Shown here: in pieces, positions 13,735 to 22,234 of the stretch
Layout: every line of letters begins with the position of its first letter
How positions within the stretch are numbered: the stretch's first letter is position 1
NCBI GenBank assembly: GCA_050916095.1
Contig: CP050901.1
Span: 1,054,001-1,118,000 of the forward strand
Direction: 5' to 3'
Source: JANPCX01 sp050916095
Lineage (GTDB): Bacteria; Pseudomonadota; Gammaproteobacteria; Burkholderiales; Burkholderiaceae_C
DNA: 64,000 bases
Program-made: the position numbers and the translations under genes
Notes under the pieces: generated by a model
What the model saw: only the letters and a program-made list of their open reading frames with translations
What the model was told of the DNA's origin: nothing
Database searches by the model: none

Positions 13735-14805
13735 TCAGCGAACCTGCAGACGTGGTCCTTCAGTGGGCATTGCCAGGACTTGACCTATAGGCGTGGCGTG
13801 GGCGAACCCATGGCGACGGAATACGTCAATGACCTCACCAACGGCTGAAGGCTCGCACGACACCAACAAGCCTCCACTCGTCTGCGGGTCGGACAGCAAG
13901 GCTTGTTGAACGGGGGTGAAGCCGTCGGACAGGGCAACGTCTGCACCATATCCATCCCAATTGCGACCCGATGCCCCAGTGATGCAACCTTGTTCGGCCA
14001 ATTGCAAGACGCCAGGTAACAGCGGCACGGCGGACCAGTCAATTTGCACCTGGCATTTCGCTCCACGTGCCAGTTCCAGCGCATGACCCGCCAGACCAAA
14101 TCCGGTGACGTCGGTCAGCGCATGCACGCCGGCCAAGGCGGCCAAGTCCGGTCCGGGGGTGTTGAGCTGTGTGGTCACGTCGATCATCTGGTCGTAGCCG
14201 GCGGCGCCGAGCATGTCTTTTTTCAAAGCGGCCGACATCACGCCAACACCGATCGGCTTGCCGAGCACCAGCACGTCACCAGGCCTCGCGTCGGCATTAC
14301 GTTTGACGCGTTTCGGGTGCACCAGCCCCAGGGCCACCAGACCGTAAATGGCTTCCACCGAGTCGATGGTGTGGCCGCCGGCAATCGGAATGCCCGCCGC
14401 ACGGCACATCGACGCGCCGCCTTCGAGCACGCGGCCGATGGTTTGTGTGGACAGCACCTTGATGGGCATGCCCACCAGGGCCAAGGCCATGATGGGGGTG
14501 CCGCCCATGGCGTAGACATCGCTGATGGCATTGGTGGCGGCGATGCGGCCAAAGTCGAAGGGGTCGTCGACGATGGGCATGAAAAAGTCGGTGGTGGCGA
14601 TGAGGGCTTGGTGCTCGTTGAGCTGATAAACGGCCGCATCGTCTGAGGTTTCAATGCCCACCAACAGCTCCGGCGGCAAGGGCATGCCAGCCGTGCTCTT
14701 GAGAATTTCCGACAACACCCCCGGCGCAATCTTGCAGCCGCAACCGCCGCCGTGAGATAGCGAGGTGAGGCGGGGTTCGGCGGTAGTCAATGCGGTCATG
14801 TTCAT
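13735..14805 (-). CDS. selD: Selenide, water dikinase
   Basis: The 356-residue enzyme makes selenophosphate from selenide and ATP, the selenium donor for selenocysteine and 2-selenouridine. The N terminus reads LSHGGGCGCKIAPGVLSEIL, containing the catalytic Cys and Lys of the GCGCK motif (the Cys, not Sec, form). Then come the AIRS-type motifs ETSDDAAVYQL, TTDFFMPIVDDPFDFGRIAATNAISDVYAMGG and DVTGFGLAGHALE. The start is the ATG at 14805 or the in-frame ATG at 14799. It is divergent from an ABC importer that probably brings in selenium oxyanions. No selA, selB or selU is in the window. Confidence 0.95.
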   Translation of the reverse strand: MNMTALTTAEPRLTSLSHGGGCGCKIAPGVLSEILKSTAGMPLPPELLVGIETSDDAAVYQLNEHQALIATTDFFMPIVDDPFDFGRIAATNAISDVYAMGGTPIMALALVGMPIKVLSTQTIGRVLEGGASMCRAAGIPIAGGHTIDSVEAIYGLVALGLVHPKRVKRNADARPGDVLVLGKPIGVGVMSAALKKDMLGAAGYDQMIDVTTQLNTPGPDLAALAGVHALTDVTGFGLAGHALELARGAKCQVQIDWSAVPLLPGVLQLAEQGCITGASGRNWDGYGADVALSDGFTPVQQALLSDPQTSGGLLVSCEPSAVGEVIDVFRRHGFAHATPIGQVLAMPTEGPRLQVR

Positions 14806-14924
14806 CTTTCGTGGTCGCAGTGGTGATTGCGCAGCGCCAAGGATAGCTGGGGCCACATGACCAGGTTCTGCCCCCAGTTAGCATGCGCACCTTGTCCAGC
14901 CTTTTTGCAATCATTGAGAACCCC

Positions 14925-15791
14925 ATGAAATCTTGGTCCCCCGCTCGCATCATTCAGGCTTTGTTGACCTGCACATTTTTGAGTTTTGCAACGCTCTCCC
15001 AGGCCCAGCAGGTGCTGCGCATCACCACCATTCCCGAGGAAGTGGCCACCGAACAGGTGCGCAAGTTCACGCCTTTAGCCAGCTACTTGGAAAAGCGCTT
15101 GGGTGTGAAAGTGGAATTCACCCCCGTGAGCGACTACCCCGCAGCCGTCGAAGCCTTGGTCAACAAAAAGGTGGACGTGGTGTGGTTTGGCGGCTTCACC
15201 TATGTGCAAGCGCAAATCCGCTCGGGTGGAAAAATTGTGCCCATCGCTCAGCGCGAGGAAGACACCCGATTTCAGTCGGTGTTCATCACCAAGACCGACT
15301 CGGGCATCAAAACCCTGGCCGACATGAAAGGCAAGCAGGTGTCCTTCGGCTCACAAAGCAGCACCTCGGGTCACCTGATGCCGCGCAGTTTTTTGCTGCA
15401 AGCCAAGATCGATCCGGACACTGACTTCAAACGTGTGGCCTACTCCGGCGCCCATGACGCCACCATCGCTTCGGTGGTCAGTGGCAAGGTGGACGCCGCT
15501 GCACTTGACATCACCGTGTGGCGCAAGTTTGTGAATGAAAACAAGGTGGACACCAAAGCGGTCGATGTGTTCTACACCACGCCACCTTATTTCAACTACA
15601 ACTGGTCCGTGCATGCCGACATGCCCATGGACTTGCGCAACCGCTTGCAAAAGGCTTTGCTCGACCTCGATATGAACACGCCCGAAGGCAAAGAAATTTT
15701 GACGCTCAACCGTGCCTCCCGTTACATCGTCACCCAGCCTGACAACTACAAAGGCATCGAGGCTGCGGCGCGCAGCGCGGGTTTGTTGTGA
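14925..15791 (+). CDS. PhnD-like periplasmic binding protein, putative selenate/selenite importer
   Basis: The 288-residue product has a Sec signal peptide (IIQALLTCTFLSFATLSQAQQ). The mature PhnD-type fold includes LRITTIPEEVATEQVRKFTPLASYLEKRLGV, DVVWFGGFTYVQA and GSQSSTSGHLMPR. The ATG at 14925 places the signal correctly. PhnD relatives bind phosphonates or other oxyanions. A subfamily next to selD is annotated as putative selenate-binding, and the selD neighbour here fits that. It heads a four-gene set with an ATPase and two permeases. The ligand is inferred from context. Confidence 0.85.
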   Translation: MKSWSPARIIQALLTCTFLSFATLSQAQQVLRITTIPEEVATEQVRKFTPLASYLEKRLGVKVEFTPVSDYPAAVEALVNKKVDVVWFGGFTYVQAQIRSGGKIVPIAQREEDTRFQSVFITKTDSGIKTLADMKGKQVSFGSQSSTSGHLMPRSFLLQAKIDPDTDFKRVAYSGAHDATIASVVSGKVDAAALDITVWRKFVNENKVDTKAVDVFYTTPPYFNYNWSVHADMPMDLRNRLQKALLDLDMNTPEGKEILTLNRASRYIVTQPDNYKGIEAAARSAGLL

Positions 15792-15827
15792 TGGCGACGC
15801 CAACGCGTCAAGCGTGTTGGAGAAGTT

Positions 15828-16661
15828 TTGAAGATTGAACTGCGCGGCGTTACCGCACGCCACCCTGCGGCGCAGGTTGATGCAACCGCCGCCATTCGTG
15901 ACCTGAGTGTGTCGGTTGCGTCTGGTGAGCACGTGGCCGTTATTGGCCCATCAGGTGCTGGGAAAACCACCTTGCTGCAGTTGTTGGCCTGCGCCTTGCA
16001 GCCGCAGCAAGGCCGCTATCAATTGAATGACCAATCCCCTTGGGCCTTGTCGCGTTCGTCCTTGCAGAGGCTGCGCGGGCGGTTGTTTTTAGCTCCTCAG
16101 GTGCCGCCCTTGCCACCACGGCAGCGGGTGGTGACGGCGGTGTTGGCGGGACGTTTGCCCGCCATGGGTTTGTGGCAAAGCCTGCGGTCATTGTTTTATC
16201 CCAGTGACATTCCTGCCGCATGGCGCGCCCTGCAGCGGTTTGACTTGGCCGAGAAAATTTTCGATCGTGTGGACAGGCTGTCTGGCGGCGAGCGCCAGCG
16301 TGTCGGCCTGGCTCGCATTTTGTTGGCGCCGGCCGCGTTGTGGTTGGTGGACGAGCCCTTGTCGGCGCTCGATCCTACCCGCGCCAAGTCGGCTCTGACT
16401 GCCTTGGTGGACGAGGCTCGCGCCCACCAGGTGACCTTGGTCGCCAGCCTGCACCAAGTGGAGGCTGCCTTGGCGCACTTTCCTCGCATCATCGGTTTGC
16501 GCGAGGGTTCTTTGATGTTTGACTTGCCCAGCTCCCAAGTGACAGAGCATTTGTTGGCGCAGCTCTATGCGCAGCACGAACACGAATTGTCGGGCGCTCC
16601 TGGGCAGCCGCTGGACCTGCTCGCCACGCCTGCCTCACCTGCGGCGATGCATTGCCGATGA
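15828..16661 (+). CDS. ABC transporter ATP-binding protein (PhnC-like)
   Basis: The 277-residue ATPase starts at a TTG with GGAGAAG just upstream, reading MKIELRGVTARHP. Walker A is GPSGAGKTT, the signature LSGGERQRVGLARIL, and Walker B LWLVDEPLSALDP, followed by LVASLHQVEAAL. All motifs needed for ATP hydrolysis are intact. It overlaps the next permease gene by 4 nt (ATGA), implying translational coupling. It should energise uptake of the ligand bound by the preceding PhnD-like protein. Confidence 0.9.
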   Translation: MKIELRGVTARHPAAQVDATAAIRDLSVSVASGEHVAVIGPSGAGKTTLLQLLACALQPQQGRYQLNDQSPWALSRSSLQRLRGRLFLAPQVPPLPPRQRVVTAVLAGRLPAMGLWQSLRSLFYPSDIPAAWRALQRFDLAEKIFDRVDRLSGGERQRVGLARILLAPAALWLVDEPLSALDPTRAKSALTALVDEARAHQVTLVASLHQVEAALAHFPRIIGLREGSLMFDLPSSQVTEHLLAQLYAQHEHELSGAPGQPLDLLATPASPAAMHCR

Positions 16662-17503
16662 GTGGGTCGGCCAACCACTCGAAGCTTGCTCCCCCGCAGC
16701 GCGACCCTGCGTGGTGGGGGCGGGTGTTCTGGGCGACGACGGCGTTGGTTCTGTTGTGGCCGCTCTTCGTCGCCACCGAATTTCGGCCTGCGTTATTACT
16801 GCAAGCCGACAGCCTCCAAACCAGCGGGCGGTTTTTGGCGAGCTTTTTTCCACCTGCGCTGGGCCTGGATTTTCTGAGTCTGGTGGCGCGTGAAACCTGG
16901 CGCACCGTGGCCATGGCCACGGCGGGCATCACGCTGGCTCTGGTGGTGGCGGTGCCGCTGACCCTGCTGTCTAACCGGGCGATGTCGGTGTCCTCGTTGT
17001 CGGGCCGCATGGCGCGCGGCCCGTTTTTTTGGCGGCTGGCGGTGCGCTGGTTGCTGGTGCTGCTGCGCAGCGTGCCCGAACTGGTGTGGGCTTTGGTGTT
17101 TGTGCGTGTGGTGGGCCTGGGGCCCACGGCGGGTGTGCTGGCCATCGCGCTCACCTATGGCGGCATGTTGGGCAAGGTGTATGGCGACATTTTGGAAAGT
17201 AGTGACCCCCACGCCACCCAAACCTTGCTGCGCAATGGCAGCGGGCGGCTGCAAGCGTTCTTTTATGGGCTGCTGCCGCAAAGCGCCGCAGAGCTGACGT
17301 CCTACACCGTCTACCGCTGGGAGTGCGCCATTCGTTCGTCTGTGGTGCTCGGTTTTGTGGGTGCGGGCGGATTGGGTCAACAACTCGACAATTCCATGAA
17401 GATGTTCAACGGCGGCGAAGTGGCCACCATGCTGTTGGTCTTCATGGCCCTCGTCGCGCTGGCCGACGCGCTCAGCACTTGGTTGCGCAAAACGCTTGGA
17501 TGA
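16658..17503 (+). CDS. ABC transporter permease (PhnE-like), first copy
   Basis: The ATG at 16658 overlaps the ATPase stop and gives about 281 residues. The protein has a first membrane helix (VFWATTALVLLWPLFVATEF) and a PhnE-type permease core with RSVPELVWALVFVRVVGLGP. The EAA-like loop region is NGSGRLQAFFYGLLPQSAAEL, followed by VVLGFVGAGGLGQQLDNSMKMF. It forms the channel with the following permease. The two are diverged paralogues, so the pore is probably a heterodimer. Confidence 0.88.
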   Translation: MSGSANHSKLAPPQRDPAWWGRVFWATTALVLLWPLFVATEFRPALLLQADSLQTSGRFLASFFPPALGLDFLSLVARETWRTVAMATAGITLALVVAVPLTLLSNRAMSVSSLSGRMARGPFFWRLAVRWLLVLLRSVPELVWALVFVRVVGLGPTAGVLAIALTYGGMLGKVYGDILESSDPHATQTLLRNGSGRLQAFFYGLLPQSAAELTSYTVYRWECAIRSSVVLGFVGAGGLGQQLDNSMKMFNGGEVATMLLVFMALVALADALSTWLRKTLG

Positions 17504-18369
17504 CGGCCATGGATCAACAACCGGATCGCCGCGCTGCCCAGCCACTTGCCGTTCAACTGCCGCCACCGCTCTTTCAGGCTCGGCGCAAAGCCTGTTGGAT
17601 GGCGCTTGTGCTGGTCGCTTGGATTGCCGCCAGTTTTTGGAGCCTGGACTTGCAGTGGGCGCAGTTTTTGTCACTGGATGCGTTGCGCAGCATGGGTCGT
17701 TTCCTGGCCGAGTTTTTCCCGCCCGACCTGAGCCCGAAATTTTTACGCAAAGTGGCCTCGGCCACCGCCGAGACCCTCGCCATGTCTGCGTTGGGTACGC
17801 TGCTGGCGGCCATGATGGCAGCGGGCTTGGCGCTGCTGGCCAGTCGACCCGCGGGATGGGTGGAGGCATCGCAGGCGTCTCGTCCCGAGCTGGTGAGAAG
17901 GCTCATGCGCGTGCTACTCAACGCCCTGCGGTCCATACCAGAGTTGGTGTGGGCCGCTTTGCTTTTGATCTGCGCCGGCCTCGGGCCCTTTGCGGGCACG
18001 CTGGCCTTGGCCCTGCACACCAGTGGCGTGCTCGGGCGTTTGTTCACCGAGGCCCTCGAAAACGCGCAGCCGGGCCCCAGCCTCGCGCTGCGTGCCCAGG
18101 GCGTGGGCGGCATCAAACTCTTTTCGTACGCGCTGCTGCCCCAAGTGTTGCCACAGTGGCTGAGTTACACCCTGTACCGCTGGGAGAACAACATTCGCGC
18201 GGCGGCGGTGCTGGGTGTGGTGGGGGCAGGGGGCTTGGGCCAGCTGCTGTCCTTCCACATGGGCCTTTTTCACATGGGCAAGACGGCCACCATTTTGGCG
18301 GCCATGTTGCTCTTGGTGGCTTTGGTGGATGCGGCGAGTGACGGGCTGCGTCGATGGTTGATGCGCTGA
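17500..18369 (+). CDS. ABC transporter permease (PhnE-like), second copy
   Basis: The start at 17500 overlaps the previous stop (ATGA); an ATG three codons on is also possible. About 289 residues. The same signature blocks as the preceding paralogue occur: RSIPELVWAALLLICAGLGP, GVGGIKLFSYALLPQVLPQW and AVLGVVGAGGLGQLLSFHMG. The upstream gene and this one probably pair in one transporter. It is convergent with yacG, with only about 30 bp between. Confidence 0.88.
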   Translation: MTAMDQQPDRRAAQPLAVQLPPPLFQARRKACWMALVLVAWIAASFWSLDLQWAQFLSLDALRSMGRFLAEFFPPDLSPKFLRKVASATAETLAMSALGTLLAAMMAAGLALLASRPAGWVEASQASRPELVRRLMRVLLNALRSIPELVWAALLLICAGLGPFAGTLALALHTSGVLGRLFTEALENAQPGPSLALRAQGVGGIKLFSYALLPQVLPQWLSYTLYRWENNIRAAAVLGVVGAGGLGQLLSFHMGLFHMGKTATILAAMLLLVALVDAASDGLRRWLMR

Positions 18370-18398
18370 GGCACCAAGCGCCCGTGGTGCACGGACGA

Positions 18399-18629
18399 TC
18401 AGTGGCGAGGGACTGACATCGGGGTGATGCCTTCGTCGCCATTCTCGAGAAGCATGTCCTCTGGGCTGGGGGCCGCCTCCATCCGATAACTTTCGCTGGC
18501 CCAGGCACCGAAGTCTTGGTTTTTACAGCGCTCGCTGCAAAACGGGCGGTAGGGGTTGTGGGCGGCGTAAACACTGTCACCCTTGCAGCGTGGGCAGGGA
18601 ACGATTCGTTCAGTCAAGTTGGTACTCAT
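18399..18629 (-). CDS. yacG: DNA gyrase inhibitor YacG
   Basis: The 76-residue zinc protein has CPRC (C12, C15) and CSERC (C31, C35), with the conserved PYRPFCSERCKNQDFGAW. It binds the GyrB C-terminal region and inhibits gyrase in E. coli. The gene is downstream of zapD and coaE, the normal proteobacterial order. Length is typical. Confidence 0.95.
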   Translation of the reverse strand: MSTNLTERIVPCPRCKGDSVYAAHNPYRPFCSERCKNQDFGAWASESYRMEAAPSPEDMLLENGDEGITPMSVPRH

Positions 18630-18650
18630 CGCGGCCTGAAAAACAGGGTG

Positions 18651-19436
18651 TCAAAGGCAAAGGGTCAACTCGAATGTGGTGTCCGCCAGTCGCTGTTTAA
18701 GGCGTCCTTCGCCATCTTGCTGCATGAAACGCACCGACACCATCAACCTGTGGCCAGAAATTTCAGGCACCAGTTGTAGATCGGGGTTGATGCGCAGCCG
18801 GAGCAACTGGTAGGCACGTCCTGCGGGCAAGGTTTGTTGGAATTGGCCACCTGCTGCGACCACTTTTTGCGCAATGCCGGAATCACGCAACAAGCTGAGC
18901 AAGACGTTCAGCGCCTCGGCCAGTGGCATCAGCGTTTCAGCCCAGTGCAGCAGGTCGGTGCGGCGTTTTTGCGCGGGGTGCTGCTGCCAGGCGTAATAGG
19001 CAGGCAAGTCAAACTCGCAGGTGCCGCCCGGGATGCTGATGCGGCTGCGTATGCTCATCAGCCATTCGTTGCTACTCAGGCTGTGACCGGACTTTCCTTG
19101 AAGTTGATTCAAACCATTGAATGCGTGGTCGATTTTTCCAACCACTTCATTGAGCACCTCTTCGGAGATGGAGGGGTTGCCACGGTAGCTGTTCATCACG
19201 CCGCGCTGGCGGTCCAGGTCTTTGAGCAAATCGGACTTCAGGTCGGCACGCGAGGCCACGTCCACGATCTCAAAGATGGTCGCCAAGGCATAGTGGTGAT
19301 CGACCGCTGCATCGCGCACCACGAGCTGTCCCAAACGATCGAACAAATGCTCCAACCGCAGCATGGTTCGAATACTCTCGTTGAACGGGTATTCGTAGAG
19401 AACCAAGTTCGGTGTTACGGAAGAGTAGGAGGACAT
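18651..19436 (-). CDS. zapD: Cell division protein ZapD
   Basis: The ATG at 19436 (MSSYSSVTPNLVLYEYPFNE) gives 261 residues; six more codons upstream are possible. The motifs YEYPFNESIRTMLRLEHLFDRL and DLLKDLDRQRGVMNSYRGNP are characteristic of ZapD (YacF). ZapD cross-links FtsZ filaments at the Z-ring. It lies between coaE and yacG in the conserved pilD-coaE-zapD-yacG set. Confidence 0.95.
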   Translation of the reverse strand: MSSYSSVTPNLVLYEYPFNESIRTMLRLEHLFDRLGQLVVRDAAVDHHYALATIFEIVDVASRADLKSDLLKDLDRQRGVMNSYRGNPSISEEVLNEVVGKIDHAFNGLNQLQGKSGHSLSSNEWLMSIRSRISIPGGTCEFDLPAYYAWQQHPAQKRRTDLLHWAETLMPLAEALNVLLSLLRDSGIAQKVVAAGGQFQQTLPAGRAYQLLRLRINPDLQLVPEISGHRLMVSVRFMQQDGEGRLKQRLADTTFELTLCL

Positions 19437-19460
19437 GGTTTGCGATTGTTCCACACGGGA

Positions 19461-20069
19461 CTATGGGCTGGGGATGAGTGACCCGGCCAATTCTTGCCAC
19501 AGGCCTTCCACTTGCTGCGCCAACTGTGCGAGGTTGATGCGGTCGTTGTAGATCACCACATCGGCGGCGCAGCGCCGCTGCGCACGGCTGGCCTGTTGTG
19601 CCAGAACAGCGCGTACGCCTACGTCCGTCCACCCCGGTCGTTGCAGAACACGCGCCACTTGTGTTTCTTCCTCGCAATCGACCAGCCAGACCTGATCCAC
19701 CCGGTCTCGCCAGCGGCCAGACTCTACGAGCAGCGGTACATCCAACACCAATACCGGCGTTGCGCAAGCGATGGTTTGTTGCTCAACCCGCTCACGTATC
19801 AAGGGATGAAGAATGGCTTCCAGTTGTTGTTTGGCCCCAGGGTCGGCAAAGACCAAACCACGCATGGCGACACGATCCAGTGCGCCGGTACTGTCCACGA
19901 CATGGGAGCCAAAGTGGGCTTTCAAGGCAGGCATCGCTGGTCCGTCAGGTTCTGTGAGGCTGCGTGCGATGGCATCGGTGTCAACCAAAGTGGCACCATG
20001 GTCAACCAATAGACGGGCCACCGTGCTTTTCCCGCTGCCGATACCACCTGTCAAACCAATGCGCCACAC
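19461..20069 (-). CDS. coaE: Dephospho-CoA kinase
   Basis: The 202-residue kinase starts MWRIGLTGGIGSGKST, with the P-loop at residues 8-16. It is followed by LVDTDAIARSLTEP and VLDVPLLVESGRW. It catalyses the last step of CoA synthesis, phosphorylating the ribose 3' hydroxyl. It lies 10 bp downstream of pilD in the same direction. Intact and of normal length. Confidence 0.96.
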   Translation of the reverse strand: MWRIGLTGGIGSGKSTVARLLVDHGATLVDTDAIARSLTEPDGPAMPALKAHFGSHVVDSTGALDRVAMRGLVFADPGAKQQLEAILHPLIRERVEQQTIACATPVLVLDVPLLVESGRWRDRVDQVWLVDCEEETQVARVLQRPGWTDVGVRAVLAQQASRAQRRCAADVVIYNDRINLAQLAQQVEGLWQELAGSLIPSP

Positions 20070-20079
20070 AGCGGGCCCT

Positions 20080-20931
20080 TCAAGCCCAGCCCAACCAGGC
20101 CATCACACGTGTTTGTCCCGCCAGCATGACCACTATTCCCGCGCCAGCCAGGAAGGGTCCGAACGGTACATAACGCCCTTCGCGCAGCTCTCCGGTGAGC
20201 TTCATGGCAATGCCGACCACAGCGCCAATCACAGACGCGGCCAATACGATGGGCAGCAACATCTGGACGCCCAGCCAGGCCCCGAGTGCTGCGAGCAACT
20301 TGAAGTCGCCATAGCCCATGCCCTCTTTGCCTGTGACGAGTTTGAACACCCAGTACACCAGCCAAAGCGAAAGGTAGCCGGCAACAGCACCCCAAACAGA
20401 TTGCGATAACGGCAGTGTCCAGCCCAGCGCAGCACAAACCAGGCCGGCCCAAAGCAGCGGCAGGGTCATGTTGTCGGGTAGCAGTGTGGTGTCCCAATCG
20501 ATTCCGCTCAGAGCCACCAAGGTGGCCATGAATCCGCACCAGACCACGACTTCAGGCACCGGCCCCAGTCGCCAAGCTACCAAGGCAAACAACATACCCG
20601 TGAGGATTTCAATCAACGGGTAACGCAGCGGAATTCGTGTTTTGCAGGCGGAGCACTTTCCGCCCAGCCGCAAATAGCTAAGAACCGGAATATTTTCGTG
20701 CCAAGCGATGAGGTGGCCACACGCGGGGCAACGAGAAGCCGGCCGTGCCAGAGACAGGCCTGTCGCGTCGGGCGGTGGCAGGCCCATCACCTCGGCGCTT
20801 TCTTGTTTCCACGCCTGCTCCATCATCAAGGGCAGTCGATGGATCACGACGTTCAAAAAACTGCCCACCGCCAAACCGAACAACCCGACTACCCAAGGCG
20901 ACAAAAAATACTCAAGCAGCAGGGGTTCCAT
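20080..20931 (-). CDS. pilD: Type IV prepilin peptidase / N-methyltransferase
   Basis: The 283-residue membrane protease has the N-terminal zinc site C68/C71 and C93/C96. The aspartyl protease residues are in GIDWDTTLLPDN (D145, D147) and GYGDFKLLAALGAWLG (D209). It removes the leader of type IV prepilins and type II secretion pseudopilins and methylates the new N terminus. It is downstream of pilC and pilB, and probably also serves the GspA/GspB-linked system. Confidence 0.96.
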   Translation of the reverse strand: MEPLLLEYFLSPWVVGLFGLAVGSFLNVVIHRLPLMMEQAWKQESAEVMGLPPPDATGLSLARPASRCPACGHLIAWHENIPVLSYLRLGGKCSACKTRIPLRYPLIEILTGMLFALVAWRLGPVPEVVVWCGFMATLVALSGIDWDTTLLPDNMTLPLLWAGLVCAALGWTLPLSQSVWGAVAGYLSLWLVYWVFKLVTGKEGMGYGDFKLLAALGAWLGVQMLLPIVLAASVIGAVVGIAMKLTGELREGRYVPFGPFLAGAGIVVMLAGQTRVMAWLGWA

Positions 20932-20943
20932 TCGTAACGTGAA

Positions 20944-22167
20944 TCAGACCACTTGACCCAGTTTGAAGATAGGCAGGTACATCGACACCACGATGCCGCC
21001 GATCAACGTGCCCAGGATCACGATGATGAAGGGCTCCATCAGGCTGGACAGCCCCTTCACGGCTTCGTCCACCTCATCTTCATAAAACTCGGCTGCTTTG
21101 CCCAGCATGTGATCCAGCGAACCGGATTCTTCGCCGATGGCTGTCATTTGCAACACCATGCTTGGAAAGATGCCTGTGGTTTGCATCGAGGTCGTGAGCG
21201 CGGCACCGGTAGAGACGTCTTTCTGTATTTGTTCCGTCGCATCTTTGAACACCGCGTTGCCAGCCGCGCCGCCGACGGAGTCAAGTGCTTCCACCAATGG
21301 CACACCCGCAGCAAACATGGTCGACAGAGTTCTCGTCCAGCGGGCAATCGCCGATTTATTGACCAGATCACCAAAGACAGGGACTTTGAGCAATAAACGA
21401 TCCATGGTTCTTTGCATTTTTTCCGAGCGTTTCCAGGACTCGAGAAAAAAGTAAGTTCCGCCGCCCACGAACGCAAAAATTGCCCACCAATAACTCACAA
21501 AAAACTCAGACATGGCCATCACCGCTAATGTGGGTGCGGGCAAATCGGCGCCGAAGGAGGTGAACACCTCTTTGAATGCGGGAATCACGAAAATCATGAT
21601 CACGGCCAGCACCACAAAGGCCACCACGATCACGGCCACGGGGTAAATCAAGGCGGACTTGATTTTGTTCTTGATGGCCATGGTCTTTTCTTGATAAAGC
21701 GCCAGCCTCTCCAGCAGCGCCTCCAAGATACCGCCCGCTTCGCCCGCTTCTACCAAGTTGCAATACAAAGCATCAAAGTACAGCGGATGCTTGCGCAAGG
21801 CCGACGACAAACTGGTGCCTGTTTCGACGTCGGAGCGGATGTCGGTGAGCAGTCGGGTCAGCTTGGGGTTGGGGCTGCCCCGGGCCACGATGTCGAAAGA
21901 CTGGATCAAGGGCACGCCTGCTTTCATCATCGTCGCCAGCTGACGGGTAAAGATAGCAATGTCTTTCTGTTTGATGGAACGGCCACCACTGGTGCGGCGC
22001 TTTTTGACTTTGGTGGTCAAGATACCCTGGCGGCGCAAACTTGCGCTGACCATGGCTTCGCCGCCGGCACGCATTTCTCCGCGAACGACTTTTCCGTTGC
22101 GGTCTTTGCCTTCCCACTCGAACACCAATTCTTTGATATTTCTTTTCGCGGCTACTGCGGTCGCCAT
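20944..22167 (-). CDS. pilC: Type IV pilus inner-membrane platform protein PilC
   Basis: The ATG at 22167 is preceded by GGGAGGCAGC and gives 407 residues (MATAVAAKRNIKELVFEWEG). Two GspF-type domains are visible. The first (IAIFTRQLATMMKAGVPLIQ) has LYFDALYCNLVEAGEAGG, and the second (RWTRTLSTMFAAGVPLVEAL) has MVLQMTAIGEESGSLD. Hydrophobic helices lie between and after them. PilC couples the PilB motor to pilin polymerisation. It sits between pilB and pilD, 12 bp from the latter. Confidence 0.96.
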   Translation of the reverse strand: MATAVAAKRNIKELVFEWEGKDRNGKVVRGEMRAGGEAMVSASLRRQGILTTKVKKRRTSGGRSIKQKDIAIFTRQLATMMKAGVPLIQSFDIVARGSPNPKLTRLLTDIRSDVETGTSLSSALRKHPLYFDALYCNLVEAGEAGGILEALLERLALYQEKTMAIKNKIKSALIYPVAVIVVAFVVLAVIMIFVIPAFKEVFTSFGADLPAPTLAVMAMSEFFVSYWWAIFAFVGGGTYFFLESWKRSEKMQRTMDRLLLKVPVFGDLVNKSAIARWTRTLSTMFAAGVPLVEALDSVGGAAGNAVFKDATEQIQKDVSTGAALTTSMQTTGIFPSMVLQMTAIGEESGSLDHMLGKAAEFYEDEVDEAVKGLSSLMEPFIIVILGTLIGGIVVSMYLPIFKLGQVV

Positions 22168-22234
22168 GCTGCCTCCCAAGAATGGGGCCCCGGTTCGGGG
22201 CAACTTTTCGGATTGTGCTGCCTATTGCGTGGTA

